From the NCBI GenBank assembly GCA_038237745.1, contig JBBRYJ010000001.1:186001-250000 (forward strand): a stretch of 64,000 nucleotides of DNA. The letters run 5' to 3'. Position 1 is the first letter of the stretch. Every line of letters begins with the position of its first letter. Made by a program: the position numbers and the translations under genes. The notes beneath the pieces are model-generated. The model made no database searches. It was not told the origin of the DNA and saw nothing but the letters and a program-made list of their open reading frames with translations. Below, piece after piece: positions 42,112 to 50,112 of this stretch. Source of the stretch: DASQEH01 sp038237745. Its GTDB lineage: Bacteria; Actinomycetota; Actinomycetes; Propionibacteriales; Nocardioidaceae.

Positions 42112-43835
42112 CGCGGGGTGACCGTCGTGGTCCCCGTGGCGGCGTCGTACGTGATGACACCTCCCTGGAAGCCGGCGCGGGCGCCGGTGACCGTGTCGTA
42201 CACGCCGGTCACCGGGAAGCCGAGCACGCCTCCGACGCCGCCGTCGTCGAGGTAGCGCTTCAGCACGCTTCCCCGCCGCAGGACATGGCTGTCGGAGGCT
42301 TGCGACCAGTAGATGCGTCCGCCCTCGAAGTTGGCGGCGCGGCCAGCACCGGCCGTCTCACGGACATCGGTCACCGGGTAGCCCAGGTCGCCCCCGGTCT
42401 CACCGGACGCCAGGTACTTCTGCAACACCGGGCCGGGGTACAGCGTGTGGACCCCGCTCACGCTGGAGTACATGCGGCCTCCCGCGAAGGTCGTATGGTG
42501 ACCGGCGTTCTCGCCGCGCTCGCCCACCCTGACCGGTCCGAGGTCGCTCCCCCTGCCGCCGTAGGCGCGCCAGGCGGCTTCGATCGTCGACTCGAAGTCC
42601 CCGAGCCTGGCCTGGACCCGCTCGCGAAGGGTTGGCAGCCACGCATAGACATAGCGGCCCGGACAGGCCGTCTGCATGACGTCGCGGTGTCCCGAGATTC
42701 GGTTGAACTTTCCGTCGTACAGGAAGACCTGGCCGTAGGCGCCGTGGTACGCCGTCCCGAGCCGCCAGGCGATGAGCTTCACGAGCGAGCGCTTCATCAA
42801 CCTGGTCGGCGAGGCAACGTCGAAGTTGCCCATCAGCGAGATCCCCGTGGTGTTGACGTTGTAGTCGCCGGCGTGGGCCCCACGAACCGACCTGCGGATG
42901 CCACCCGCTCGACCTTCGTAGACCGTACCGAAACGGTCGATGAGGAAGTTGTACCCGATGTCGCACCAGCCCCGCGACACCGTGTGGTAGGCGAGAACTC
43001 CGCGTACCACGGATGCTGCCTCGTTCTTCGAGTAGTCGTTGCTCCCTGCTGTGTGGTGCACGATCGCCGCGTCGAACCGGGTGCCGTACCTCGGGTCCCA
43101 GCACTTGCTGCCGAGACTCTCGTCGGCACCCCACTCCGCCCGCGTCACGATTGTCGGGATCGCCGGGAAGGTGCCGGTCGTCGTGCCGGTGCCCTTGTGT
43201 CGCGCACTCCCACGCATGGCCGTGCCGATGGCCGAGTCCGACGGGGACGTGCCTGGGTCGATCGTGTCAACCTCGAGGTTCGCCGGAGTAGGCGTCCCCG
43301 TGCCGTACACCGCGACCTCCACTGCGGTGGCCTGGTCGACCCAAAACGGCGATGTGCCCGCCCGGACGGTGCCGTCCTCGGCGGTCGACGGTCCGTCGCC
43401 ATCGGCTCCCAGCTCCGTCCAGCCGGACCACGAGCCTTCGTAGCGGGTCCTCACCTGGACGCTCAGCCGTGCGAGCGTCCGCGTCGGTGCCCAGGTGACG
43501 GCGACCATGGAGAAGCCGCCGGCGACGGGTCGCCGGACGTGCGCGACGAGATGGCCGGCGTCGCTCGGCGGGTTCGTCGAGAGAGTCGCGAGGTCGCGCC
43601 CGCTCGCCCCCGCAACCCCTGGTATCGCCAGAGCGGTGACCGTCGGCGACACCGCATGGGCGGTGTCGGCCTGTCGCGATGACGCAGCCGTGCCACCGAC
43701 CCGGGACCCCGCCGAGGGGAACGACGCGCTCGCGGACGGCGCTGCGAGGGCCGCGGTCGCCACGACGGCACAGAGCGGGGCGACCAGACGTCGCGGAAAG
43801 CTTCGTGTGCTGCTGGGCTGGCGAAAGAGGGGCAT
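42108..43835 (-). CDS. peptidoglycan-recognition-type N-acetylmuramoyl-L-alanine amidase with LGFP repeats
   Basis: Secreted 575-residue protein: signal peptide 1-37, a beta-rich segment, then an amidase_2/PGRP domain (VTRAEWGADESL, AIVHHTAGSNDYS, GWCDIGYNFLIDRFGTVYEGRAGG, ISGHRDVMQTACPG) with zinc ligands in HHTAG, GHRD and the Cys of ACPG. Three LGFP repeats follow (FAGGRMYSSVSGVHTL, FEGGRIYWSQASDSHVL, FQGGVITYDAATG). It probably cleaves stem peptides at the outer wall. ATG with CAGGAG seven bases upstream. The 265-bp upstream gap is AT-richer than its surroundings. Confidence 0.93.
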   Translation of the reverse strand: MPLFRQPSSTRSFPRRLVAPLCAVVATAALAAPSASASFPSAGSRVGGTAASSRQADTAHAVSPTVTALAIPGVAGASGRDLATLSTNPPSDAGHLVAHVRRPVAGGFSMVAVTWAPTRTLARLSVQVRTRYEGSWSGWTELGADGDGPSTAEDGTVRAGTSPFWVDQATAVEVAVYGTGTPTPANLEVDTIDPGTSPSDSAIGTAMRGSARHKGTGTTTGTFPAIPTIVTRAEWGADESLGSKCWDPRYGTRFDAAIVHHTAGSNDYSKNEAASVVRGVLAYHTVSRGWCDIGYNFLIDRFGTVYEGRAGGIRRSVRGAHAGDYNVNTTGISLMGNFDVASPTRLMKRSLVKLIAWRLGTAYHGAYGQVFLYDGKFNRISGHRDVMQTACPGRYVYAWLPTLRERVQARLGDFESTIEAAWRAYGGRGSDLGPVRVGERGENAGHHTTFAGGRMYSSVSGVHTLYPGPVLQKYLASGETGGDLGYPVTDVRETAGAGRAANFEGGRIYWSQASDSHVLRRGSVLKRYLDDGGVGGVLGFPVTGVYDTVTGARAGFQGGVITYDAATGTTTVTPR

Positions 43836-43971
43836 GCTCGGACTCCTGAAGGGACGTCGGGGGCATACGGCCGCAGAGGCGAAAGTGTTCTACCTGCATG
43901 TCGTGTCGCTGACCGTAGGAATCCGATTACACCGAGAAATGAAGTCACATCTCAGCAGAAGCTGGGATTCT

Positions 43972-43977
43972 TAGACT
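43972..43977 (+). promoter_or_regulatory. TAGACT -10 element upstream of methyltransferase gene
   Basis: A consensus-like TAGACT. Six bases later stands GTG 43984, in frame with the methyltransferase, so a leaderless 324-residue form is formally possible; see the gene entry for why the downstream start is preferred. Confidence 0.45.
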
Positions 43978-44100
43978 ACGCCAGTGTACTTACATGGCCG
44001 CGATTCGGCCGGACCGCTCGCCCGCCAGGCCGTCTATCCCAAAGGCGGTCGAACGGTATGTGTGGGTACGGTCGTCGTACCTCGACGAGAAGAGGCATCC

Positions 44101-44958
44101 GTGACCGTGAGCGGTCAGTTCGACCATGACGCGTCTGTCGCCGCGGTCCGGACCTACTTCGACGCCTTCGGTGCCGGAGAATGGGACCGGCTCGTGTCGG
44201 ATCCCGCCGCCGTGGTCAGCCTCGAGGTGCATCGCAGGTTCCTCACCCCGTTCATCTCGGCGGGGATGCGCGTGCTGGAAGTCGGCGCGGGTCCCGGGCG
44301 GTTCACGATCTTCCTTGCCTGTCTTGGCGCCCGGGTCGTCGTCACAGACCTGTCACCGGTCCAGCTGGAGCTGAACGCCCAGTACGTTGCGGAGGCCGGA
44401 CACGAGTCTGCGGTCGAGTCGCGAGCCGTTCTCGACGTGTGCGACGTGAGCCGTTTCGACGATGGCGAGTTCGACGCGGTCCTCGCCTACGGCGGGCCGC
44501 TCTCCTATGCCTTCGACCGGGCCGATTCCGCTTTGATGGGCCTGCTGCGCGTCACACGCGCCGGTGGGCCGGTCGTCGCCTCGGTGATGTCGACGTTGGG
44601 CGCGTACCGTCACTTCCTCCCTGGCGTGCTGGAGCTTGCAGAGCGCTACGGCGACGAGGTCACCGACCGCATCATCCAGACCGGTGACCTGCGCGAGACC
44701 CAACCCGCCGGCTCAGGGCAGCACACCTGCCGGATGTTCCGGTCACAGGACGTCGCGGCGCTGGTCGCCAAGACCGGTAGCACCCTCCGGGGCCTCTCAG
44801 CCAGCAACTGGGCCTCCCTGGGAGATCCGGAGGCTCTCGCCGGCCTGGCCTCCAGCGGCGAGCGGTGGAGTCACTTCCTCGACAACGAGGTAGCCATCTG
44901 CGCGGAGCCGGGGGCCGTGGACGGCGGCACCCATCTGTTGTTCGCCGCCTCGCGGTAG
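44101..44958 (+). CDS. class I SAM-dependent methyltransferase
   Basis: A 285-residue methyltransferase with a clear SAM site, MRVLEVGAGPGRFTIFLACLGARVVVTDLS, and FDAVLAYGGPLSYAFD as motif IV. Substrate unknown. GTG 44101 is chosen, with AGAGG five bases upstream. An in-frame GTG at 43984, six bases after TAGACT, would add 39 residues, but those codons include TTA and many A/T third positions, unlike the rest of the gene, so they are probably leader sequence. It ends 16 bp from the opposing lpdA gene. Confidence 0.85.
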   Translation: MTVSGQFDHDASVAAVRTYFDAFGAGEWDRLVSDPAAVVSLEVHRRFLTPFISAGMRVLEVGAGPGRFTIFLACLGARVVVTDLSPVQLELNAQYVAEAGHESAVESRAVLDVCDVSRFDDGEFDAVLAYGGPLSYAFDRADSALMGLLRVTRAGGPVVASVMSTLGAYRHFLPGVLELAERYGDEVTDRIIQTGDLRETQPAGSGQHTCRMFRSQDVAALVAKTGSTLRGLSASNWASLGDPEALAGLASSGERWSHFLDNEVAICAEPGAVDGGTHLLFAASR

Positions 44959-44974
44959 GGCCGGTCAGCCGTGC

Positions 44975-46363
44975 TCAGTCGTGCAGGTGCAGTCGGCGGG
45001 CGGCCTCCGCGACCGAGCCCGACAGCGATGGATACACCGTGAACGCGTGGGCCATGTCGTCGACGGTCAGCCGCTCCTCCACTGCGAGCGACACAGCGTG
45101 GATGAGCTCACTGGCCCTCGGGCCCACCACGACACCTCCGATGACGATGCCCGTCCCGGGGCGGCAGAAGAGCTTCACGAAGCCGTCGTGCACCCCCTGC
45201 ATCTTGGCCCGCGCGTTGCCCGCGAGGGGGAGCAGGACGCCGCGCGCCTCGATCTCGCCCTGGTCGACGGCCAGCTGGCTCCAGCCGACGGTGGCGATCT
45301 CCGGTGCGGTGAAGACGTTCGACGACACTGACTTCAGGTCGAGCGGCTTGACCGCGTCACCTAAGGCGTGCCACATGGCGATGCGGCCCTGCATGGCTGC
45401 GACCGAGGCCAGCATGAGCACGCCGGTGCAGTCCCCTGCGGCATAGACCCCTCGCGCCGACGTCCGGGACACCCTGTCGACCGAGATGAAACCGTCGTGG
45501 TCGAGAGCGACGCCGGCCGTCTCCAGGCCGAGGCCTCTGGTGTTGGGAATCGACCCCACCGCCATCAGACAGTGCGACCCCTCGATGGTGCTGCCGTCGA
45601 CCAGCGACACGGCGACGCCGTCGGCGACGCGTTCGACGCCAGAGGCCCGGGACTTGCCCAGCACCGTCATGCCACGGCGCTTCAGCACCTGTTCGAGCAC
45701 CTCGGCCGCTTCGGCGTCCTCTCCGGGCAGCACGCGGTCGCGGCTGCTGATGAGCACGACCTCCGCGCCCAGAGCGTTGTAGGCGCTCGCGAACTCGGCA
45801 CCGGTGACGCCTGAGCCGATCACCACCAACCGTTCGGGAAGGGCGTCCAGGTCGTAGACCTGCTCCCAGGTGAGGATGCGCTCCCCGTCGGGCGCTGCCG
45901 AGTCGAGAACTCGAGGATGGGCACCGGTCGCGATCAGCACGACGTCGGCGTCGAGGGTCTCTACCCCGTCGTCGGTGGTGACAGAGACCGCCTCGGCCCC
46001 TTCGAGACGGCCCGACCCGTTGACCACCCTTACGGACTCGGCTTCGAGCTTGGCCATGATGTCGTGGGACTGCGAGGCAGCCAGCCGTTTGACACGTGCG
46101 TTCACCTTTGCCAGGTCGACCGACCCGACCGTGTCGGCGTCGGCGACATGGCCGAATCTGACGCCGAGCTCACGCGACTCCTGGATCGACGTCATCAGCT
46201 CGGCGGTCGCGATGAGAGTCTTCGACGGCACGCAGTCGGTGAGGACTGCAGAGCCACCGATCCCATCACGGTCGACGATCGTGACCTCGGCTCCCAGCTG
46301 TGCGCCGACCAGAGCGGCCTCGTACCCGCCAGGCCCGCCACCGACGATCACCACCCGGGTCAC
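44975..46363 (-). CDS. lpdA: LpdA-type NAD(P)H:quinone reductase (flavoprotein disulfide reductase family)
   Basis: A 462-residue flavoprotein. The FAD motif IVGGGPGGYEAA and NAD(P) motif VIGSGVTGAEFAS are normal, but the redox-active CxxxxC is altered: GGSAVLTDCVPSK keeps only one Cys (Cys44), and the C-terminal His-Glu dyad is replaced by FTVYPSLSGSVAEAARRL. This is the pattern of mycobacterial LpdA (Rv3303c), which reduces quinones rather than lipoamide. The start is GTG 46363, seven bases after TATCGT. Divergent from the next gene with a shared -10 core, the same gene pair as Rv3303c/Rv3304. Confidence 0.9.
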   Translation of the reverse strand: MTRVVIVGGGPGGYEAALVGAQLGAEVTIVDRDGIGGSAVLTDCVPSKTLIATAELMTSIQESRELGVRFGHVADADTVGSVDLAKVNARVKRLAASQSHDIMAKLEAESVRVVNGSGRLEGAEAVSVTTDDGVETLDADVVLIATGAHPRVLDSAAPDGERILTWEQVYDLDALPERLVVIGSGVTGAEFASAYNALGAEVVLISSRDRVLPGEDAEAAEVLEQVLKRRGMTVLGKSRASGVERVADGVAVSLVDGSTIEGSHCLMAVGSIPNTRGLGLETAGVALDHDGFISVDRVSRTSARGVYAAGDCTGVLMLASVAAMQGRIAMWHALGDAVKPLDLKSVSSNVFTAPEIATVGWSQLAVDQGEIEARGVLLPLAGNARAKMQGVHDGFVKLFCRPGTGIVIGGVVVGPRASELIHAVSLAVEERLTVDDMAHAFTVYPSLSGSVAEAARRLHLHD

Positions 46364-46370
46364 ACCCGTC

Positions 46371-46380
46371 ACGATAGCCT
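46371..46380. promoter_or_regulatory. bidirectional leaderless promoter core (lpdA / GGCT-like)
   Basis: ACGATAGCCT carries TATCGT on minus (46376-46371) and TAGCCT on plus (46375-46380), sharing TA. Each ends seven bases before its GTG (46363 and 46388), a fully symmetric arrangement. Confidence 0.72.
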
Positions 46381-46387
46381 GCACCGG

Positions 46388-46831
46388 GTGGTGCTCTATG
46401 CCGCCTACGGCTCGTATCTCGACCCCGCTCGGATGGGCGCCCGATGCCCGCACTCGCCCTTTCGAGGCACTGGCTGGCTGATGGGGTGGAGGCTGACCTT
46501 CGCCGGCGAGGACCACGGCTGGGAGGGTGCGTTGGCGACCGTGGTCGAGCACAGCGGGTCTCAGGTCTTCGTCTGCCTGTACGACGTCACCAAGGCCGAC
46601 CAGGCCGAGCTCGACCGCTGGCAGATGGGGCCCTCCCGCAAGGTCCGGTTGCGGGCGCAGACCCTCGAGGGCGAGGAGCCGGTATGGCTCTACGTGTTGG
46701 AGGCGTACGAGGGCGGCCTGCCGTCCGCGACCCACCTCAGCGTGATCAGCGAGGCCGCCGAGGCTGCCGGCGCTCCGGACGACTATGTCCACGACCTGAG
46801 GACACGGCCCTGTCGGAGCGTCGGCGAGTAG
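46388..46831 (+). CDS. gamma-glutamylcyclotransferase-like protein (Rv3304-like)
   Basis: A 147-residue protein beginning VLYAAYGSYLDPARM, the nucleotide- or glutamyl-binding YGS(N/Y)L loop of the gamma-glutamylcyclotransferase/AIG2-like fold, followed by RGTGWLMGWRLTFAGE. The usual catalytic Glu could not be placed with confidence, so activity is uncertain. The start is the first of two adjacent GTG codons, seven bases after TAGCCT. Always next to lpdA in this order in relatives, its function remains unknown. Confidence 0.8.
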   Translation: MVLYAAYGSYLDPARMGARCPHSPFRGTGWLMGWRLTFAGEDHGWEGALATVVEHSGSQVFVCLYDVTKADQAELDRWQMGPSRKVRLRAQTLEGEEPVWLYVLEAYEGGLPSATHLSVISEAAEAAGAPDDYVHDLRTRPCRSVGE

Positions 46832-46866
46832 CTGCGAGCCCCGGCCTGGGTCGACGTGGGAGACGG

Positions 46867-46872
46867 TACGGT
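46867..46872 (+). promoter_or_regulatory. leaderless -10 element of the PNP gene
   Basis: TACGGT followed by six bases and ATG 46879. The enclosing ACGGTACGGT (46863-46872) also fits ANNNTANNNT, so weak antisense transcription towards the preceding gene is possible. Confidence 0.5.
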
Positions 46873-46878
46873 CGAGCG

Positions 46879-47682
46879 ATGGATCCGACCAGCTCGCCGT
46901 ACGAGCTCGCCGAGTCCGCCGCTGCGGCGCTCCTCGAGCACCCTGGCATGGACGGACCAGACGTCGCCCTGGTGATCGGATCCGGCTGGCTCCCCGCCGC
47001 CGAGGCCCTGGGTAGCTGCCGCGCGGAGGTGGCCACGACCGACCTCCCGGGGTTCGCCAAGCCCGTCGTCGAGGGGCACTCGGGCCGGATCTGGGCCATC
47101 GACGCGGCCGGCACCCGGGCTCTGGTGTTCCTCGGCCGCACCCACTACTACGAGGGCCTCGGTGTCGCAGCGGTCGTGCACGCGATACGGGTGGCAGCAG
47201 CGGCCGGGTGCCGCGCCATCGTGCTCACCAACGGCTGCGGCGGCCTGCGACAAGAATGGTCGCCGGGCACCCCCGTACTCATCCGTGACCACATCAACCT
47301 CACAGCCGCCTCCCCGCTCGTCGGCGCACGGTTCGTCGACCTGACCGACCTGTACTCGTCGCGGCTTCGCCGGCTCTGCCGCGAGGTAGACGAGACCCTC
47401 GACGAGGGCGTCTACGTTCAGTTCCCCGGACCCCACTACGAGACGCCGGCCGAGATCGAGCTGGTCCGCCGGATCGGCGGAGACCTGGTCGGGATGTCCA
47501 CCACCCTCGAGGCCATCGCGGCGCGGGAGGCCGGTATGGAGGTCCTGGGGATCTCGCTCGTCACGAACGCCGCGGCCGGGATGACCGGTCAACCCCTCGA
47601 CCACCAGGAGGTCCTCGCAGCCGGCAACGCCGCAGCCAGCCGGATGGGCCGACTGCTCGCCGACATCATCCCGAAGGTCTAG
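46879..47682 (+). CDS. deoD: purine-nucleoside phosphorylase (trimeric PNP family)
   Basis: Phosphorolysis of purine (deoxy)ribonucleosides to base and (deoxy)ribose-1-phosphate. The 267 residues show VALVIGSGWLPAA (phosphate loop), GRTHYYEG, LTNGCGGL, the FPGPHYETPAEIE base-binding segment and VGMSTTLEAIAA with LVTNAAAGM, all diagnostic of the trimeric PNP family (Rv3307). ATG 46879 is supported by a leaderless promoter. The PGM2-like mutase starts three bases after its stop, making the sugar phosphate's next enzyme a direct operon partner. Confidence 0.95.
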   Translation: MDPTSSPYELAESAAAALLEHPGMDGPDVALVIGSGWLPAAEALGSCRAEVATTDLPGFAKPVVEGHSGRIWAIDAAGTRALVFLGRTHYYEGLGVAAVVHAIRVAAAAGCRAIVLTNGCGGLRQEWSPGTPVLIRDHINLTAASPLVGARFVDLTDLYSSRLRRLCREVDETLDEGVYVQFPGPHYETPAEIELVRRIGGDLVGMSTTLEAIAAREAGMEVLGISLVTNAAAGMTGQPLDHQEVLAAGNAAASRMGRLLADIIPKV

Positions 47683-47685
47683 CGC

Positions 47686-49362
47686 GTGCGGGTGCCCATC
47701 ACCGGCGTCGCGCCGGAGCTCCAGGAGCGCGTCTCCGCGTGGATCGCCGGCGATCCCGACGAGGGTGCACGGGCTGAGCTCGCGCAGCTTCTCCGGGCGG
47801 CTGAGCACGACACCGGCGCCCTCAGCGAGCTCGAGGACCGGTTCGCGGCAACGCTCGAGTTCGGCACGGCGGGGCTGCGTGGCGAGGTTGCCGCCGGGCC
47901 CAACCGGATGAACCGGGCGGTGGTCATCCGCGCGGCCGCCGGCCTGGTCAGGTACCTGCTCGACACCGTGGCCACCGGAACCCGCGGCCACGGCAGAGTG
48001 GTGATCGGGTACGACGCGCGGCACATGTCCGACGTGCTGGCCCGCGACACCGCGCAGGTGGTGCAGGCAGCGGGTCTCGAGGCGCTGCTGCTCCCGCGCG
48101 CTCTGCCGACCCCCCTCCTTGCCTTCGCGATCCGGCACCTGGACTGCCTGGCCGGCGTCATGGTCACGGCGTCACACAACCCGCCACGCGACAACGGCTA
48201 TAAGGTCTACCTCGGTGACGGGAGCCAGATCGTCCCTCCCGCCGACACGGAGATCTCGCAGCGGATAGCCGCCGTCGGGCCGGCCGTCGACGTGCCTCGC
48301 ACCCACGGGGGCACCGTGCTCGACGAAGATGTCGTCGATGCGTATCTCGACGCGGTCGCTGCGCTCCCGGAGCCGGGGTCCCCGCGGCGGTTGTCCTTGG
48401 TCTACACGCCCCTGCACGGTGTCGGTGGGGAGACCGTGCAGGAAGCCCTACGACGCGCCGGATTCGACCCTGCTGTCGTCGTGGCCGAACAGGCCGAGCC
48501 GAACGCCGACTTCCCCACGGTGTCGTTCCCCAACCCAGAAGAGCCGGGAGTCATGGATCTCGCTCTGGCTCTTGCCGAGCGACGCGACGCCGATATCGTC
48601 GTCGCCAACGACCCCGACGCGGACCGCTGCGCGGTCGCGGTCCCGACGCTGCACGGCTGGCACACGCTCCGTGGTGACGAGGTGGGCGTCCTGCTCGCAG
48701 ACCACGTGCTGCGGCGAGGCGTCAGCGGCGTCTTCGCCACGACGATCGTGTCGTCGTCGCAGCTCGGACACATGGCGCAGGCTCACGGCGTCGGCTACGC
48801 CGAGACGCTGACCGGCTTCAAGTGGATCGGCCGCGTGGACGGTCTCAGCTTCGGCTACGAGGAGGCTTTGGGGTACTGCGTGGCACCCGACCTCGTGCGG
48901 GACAAGGACGGCGTATCCGCGCTGCTCCTGGTGGCCGAGCTTGCCGCGGGCCTGAAGGCAGAGGGCAGCACGCTTCTCGACCGCCTCGACGACATCGCGC
49001 GCGAGTACGGCGTGTTCGCGACCGAGCAGCTGTCGGCTCGAGTCGACGACGTGACGCTCATCGCCCGGGCCATGCAACGCCTGCGAGAATATCCACCCGC
49101 CCAACTCGGCGGCTTCGCGGTCGAGAGCGCAGACGATCTCAGCGACGGTGCCGACGGGCTCCCGCCGACAGACGGGCTGCGGTACCGGCTCGCCTCGGGC
49201 GGCCGCGTCGTCGTACGTCCCTCGGGAACGGAGCCGAAGATGAAGTGCTATCTCGAGGTGGTGGTGCCCGTCGCCGCAGGTGATGTCGCGGCCGCCCGCA
49301 TCTCCGCCGCCGGCCGGCTGGACGCGATCCGCTCCGACCTGGTCGTCGCGGCCGGTCTGTGA
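47686..49362 (+). CDS. phospho-sugar mutase (PmmB/PGM2-like; phosphopentomutase candidate)
   Basis: Alpha-D-phosphohexomutase superfamily enzyme of 558 residues. The phosphoserine loop is TASHNPPRDNGYKVY, the metal loop VANDPDADRCAV, the sugar-binding loop GYEEALGYC, and RPSGTEPKMKCY binds phosphate at the end. Its length and YEEALG/DKDG motifs resemble PGM2-type mutases, which act on pentose phosphates. Rv3308 is annotated as a phosphomannomutase, but sitting between PNP and deoC it would suit (deoxy)ribose-1-phosphate to 5-phosphate conversion; no deoB is seen here. The GTG start is coupled to the PNP gene. Confidence 0.9.
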   Translation: MRVPITGVAPELQERVSAWIAGDPDEGARAELAQLLRAAEHDTGALSELEDRFAATLEFGTAGLRGEVAAGPNRMNRAVVIRAAAGLVRYLLDTVATGTRGHGRVVIGYDARHMSDVLARDTAQVVQAAGLEALLLPRALPTPLLAFAIRHLDCLAGVMVTASHNPPRDNGYKVYLGDGSQIVPPADTEISQRIAAVGPAVDVPRTHGGTVLDEDVVDAYLDAVAALPEPGSPRRLSLVYTPLHGVGGETVQEALRRAGFDPAVVVAEQAEPNADFPTVSFPNPEEPGVMDLALALAERRDADIVVANDPDADRCAVAVPTLHGWHTLRGDEVGVLLADHVLRRGVSGVFATTIVSSSQLGHMAQAHGVGYAETLTGFKWIGRVDGLSFGYEEALGYCVAPDLVRDKDGVSALLLVAELAAGLKAEGSTLLDRLDDIAREYGVFATEQLSARVDDVTLIARAMQRLREYPPAQLGGFAVESADDLSDGADGLPPTDGLRYRLASGGRVVVRPSGTEPKMKCYLEVVVPVAAGDVAAARISAAGRLDAIRSDLVVAAGL

Positions 49363-49373
49363 AGTCGGCCATG

Positions 49374-49390
49374 CCCTGACCGAGGCAGGG
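49374..49390. terminator. weak hairpin between convergent genes
   Basis: CCCTG / CAGGG with a seven-base loop in the 43-bp gap between the mutase and the PH-domain gene. Only weak support. Confidence 0.22.
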
Positions 49391-49405
49391 TGGAGCGAAC
49401 GCGTC

Positions 49406-50047
49406 TCAGGTCAGCAGCAGGACCAGCATGACCGCCGCTGTGGCAAGAGCGACCACAGACGGCCACGCCCAGGACACGAGAGGCTCCAGACCATCCGGCT
49501 TCACATCGCGGGCACGGTCGCCTATCCGCATCTCGACGTAGTCCTGGTAGGCGATTCCTGCCTTGACGCGCTGGGAAGGGTCTGGCTGGGATGTCCTGCC
49601 CGCCACGTCGAGCGCGCTGCCCCCAAGGCCGCGCGAGAGCCCTCGAGCCATGATCGAGCTTGTGCCGTAGTTCTGCTTGGTCATGGATCGCGCGGAGCGG
49701 CTCACTCCCAGCCCATGGAAACGGGCCTCCTCGGTGACGACCTGCAGCGTCTGCAGAACGCGGCACCGGTCGATCTTCGACCACGGCACGAACGTGTCGC
49801 GTGACATGTTGCGCAGAAGGACACCGTTGCTGTGAGCCGAGACGCTCGGACGGATGAGCACGACCCAGGTGACGGCTGCGACGAGTACGCCCAGATAGAT
49901 CGTCTTGCGCTCCCGCGCCGGGTCACCAGCGCCGGCGGCGACCAGCGCGGCCGCCACGACGACCACCGCCCAGCCGAGCCACCGACCCGAGGACGGAGCG
50001 AACACCTCTTCCTCGGGGCCGGCAGCTTCCACCGCCGCATTGCTCAC
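49406..50047 (-). CDS. PH-like domain membrane protein
   Basis: A 213-residue protein with two N-terminal helices (WLGWAVVVVAAALVAAG and IYLGVLVAAVTWVVLI), a central bacterial PH-like segment (SVSAHSNGVLLRNMSRDTFVPWSKIDRCRVLQTLQV) and a C-terminal helix (SWAWPSVVALATAAVMLVLLL). The family function is unknown. The GTG start is six bases after TAGAGT, so the mRNA should be leaderless. It is divergent from deoC but the two -10 elements are separate here. Confidence 0.78.
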   Translation of the reverse strand: MSNAAVEAAGPEEEVFAPSSGRWLGWAVVVVAAALVAAGAGDPARERKTIYLGVLVAAVTWVVLIRPSVSAHSNGVLLRNMSRDTFVPWSKIDRCRVLQTLQVVTEEARFHGLGVSRSARSMTKQNYGTSSIMARGLSRGLGGSALDVAGRTSQPDPSQRVKAGIAYQDYVEMRIGDRARDVKPDGLEPLVSWAWPSVVALATAAVMLVLLLT

Positions 50048-50053
50048 GAGACA

Positions 50054-50059
50054 ACTCTA
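50054..50059 (-). promoter_or_regulatory. leaderless -10 element of the PH-domain gene
   Basis: TAGAGT on the minus strand, six bases before GTG 50047. Confidence 0.52.
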
Positions 50060-50100
50060 GCCAGGCGGAACGAGCCCCCGACTGCGGCGCGGCTGGCCTT

Positions 50101-50106
50101 TAGACT
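50101..50106 (+). promoter_or_regulatory. leaderless -10 element of deoC
   Basis: TAGACT, six bases before GTG 50113. In contrast to the four shared cores, the divergent -10 lies about 40 bp away. Confidence 0.55.
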
Positions 50107-50112
50107 GATGCC

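Noticed and set aside
49280..49804. plus-strand frame opposite the PH-domain membrane gene
   Set aside because: The minus-strand frame has hydrophobic helices and a leaderless promoter; the plus frame has neither.
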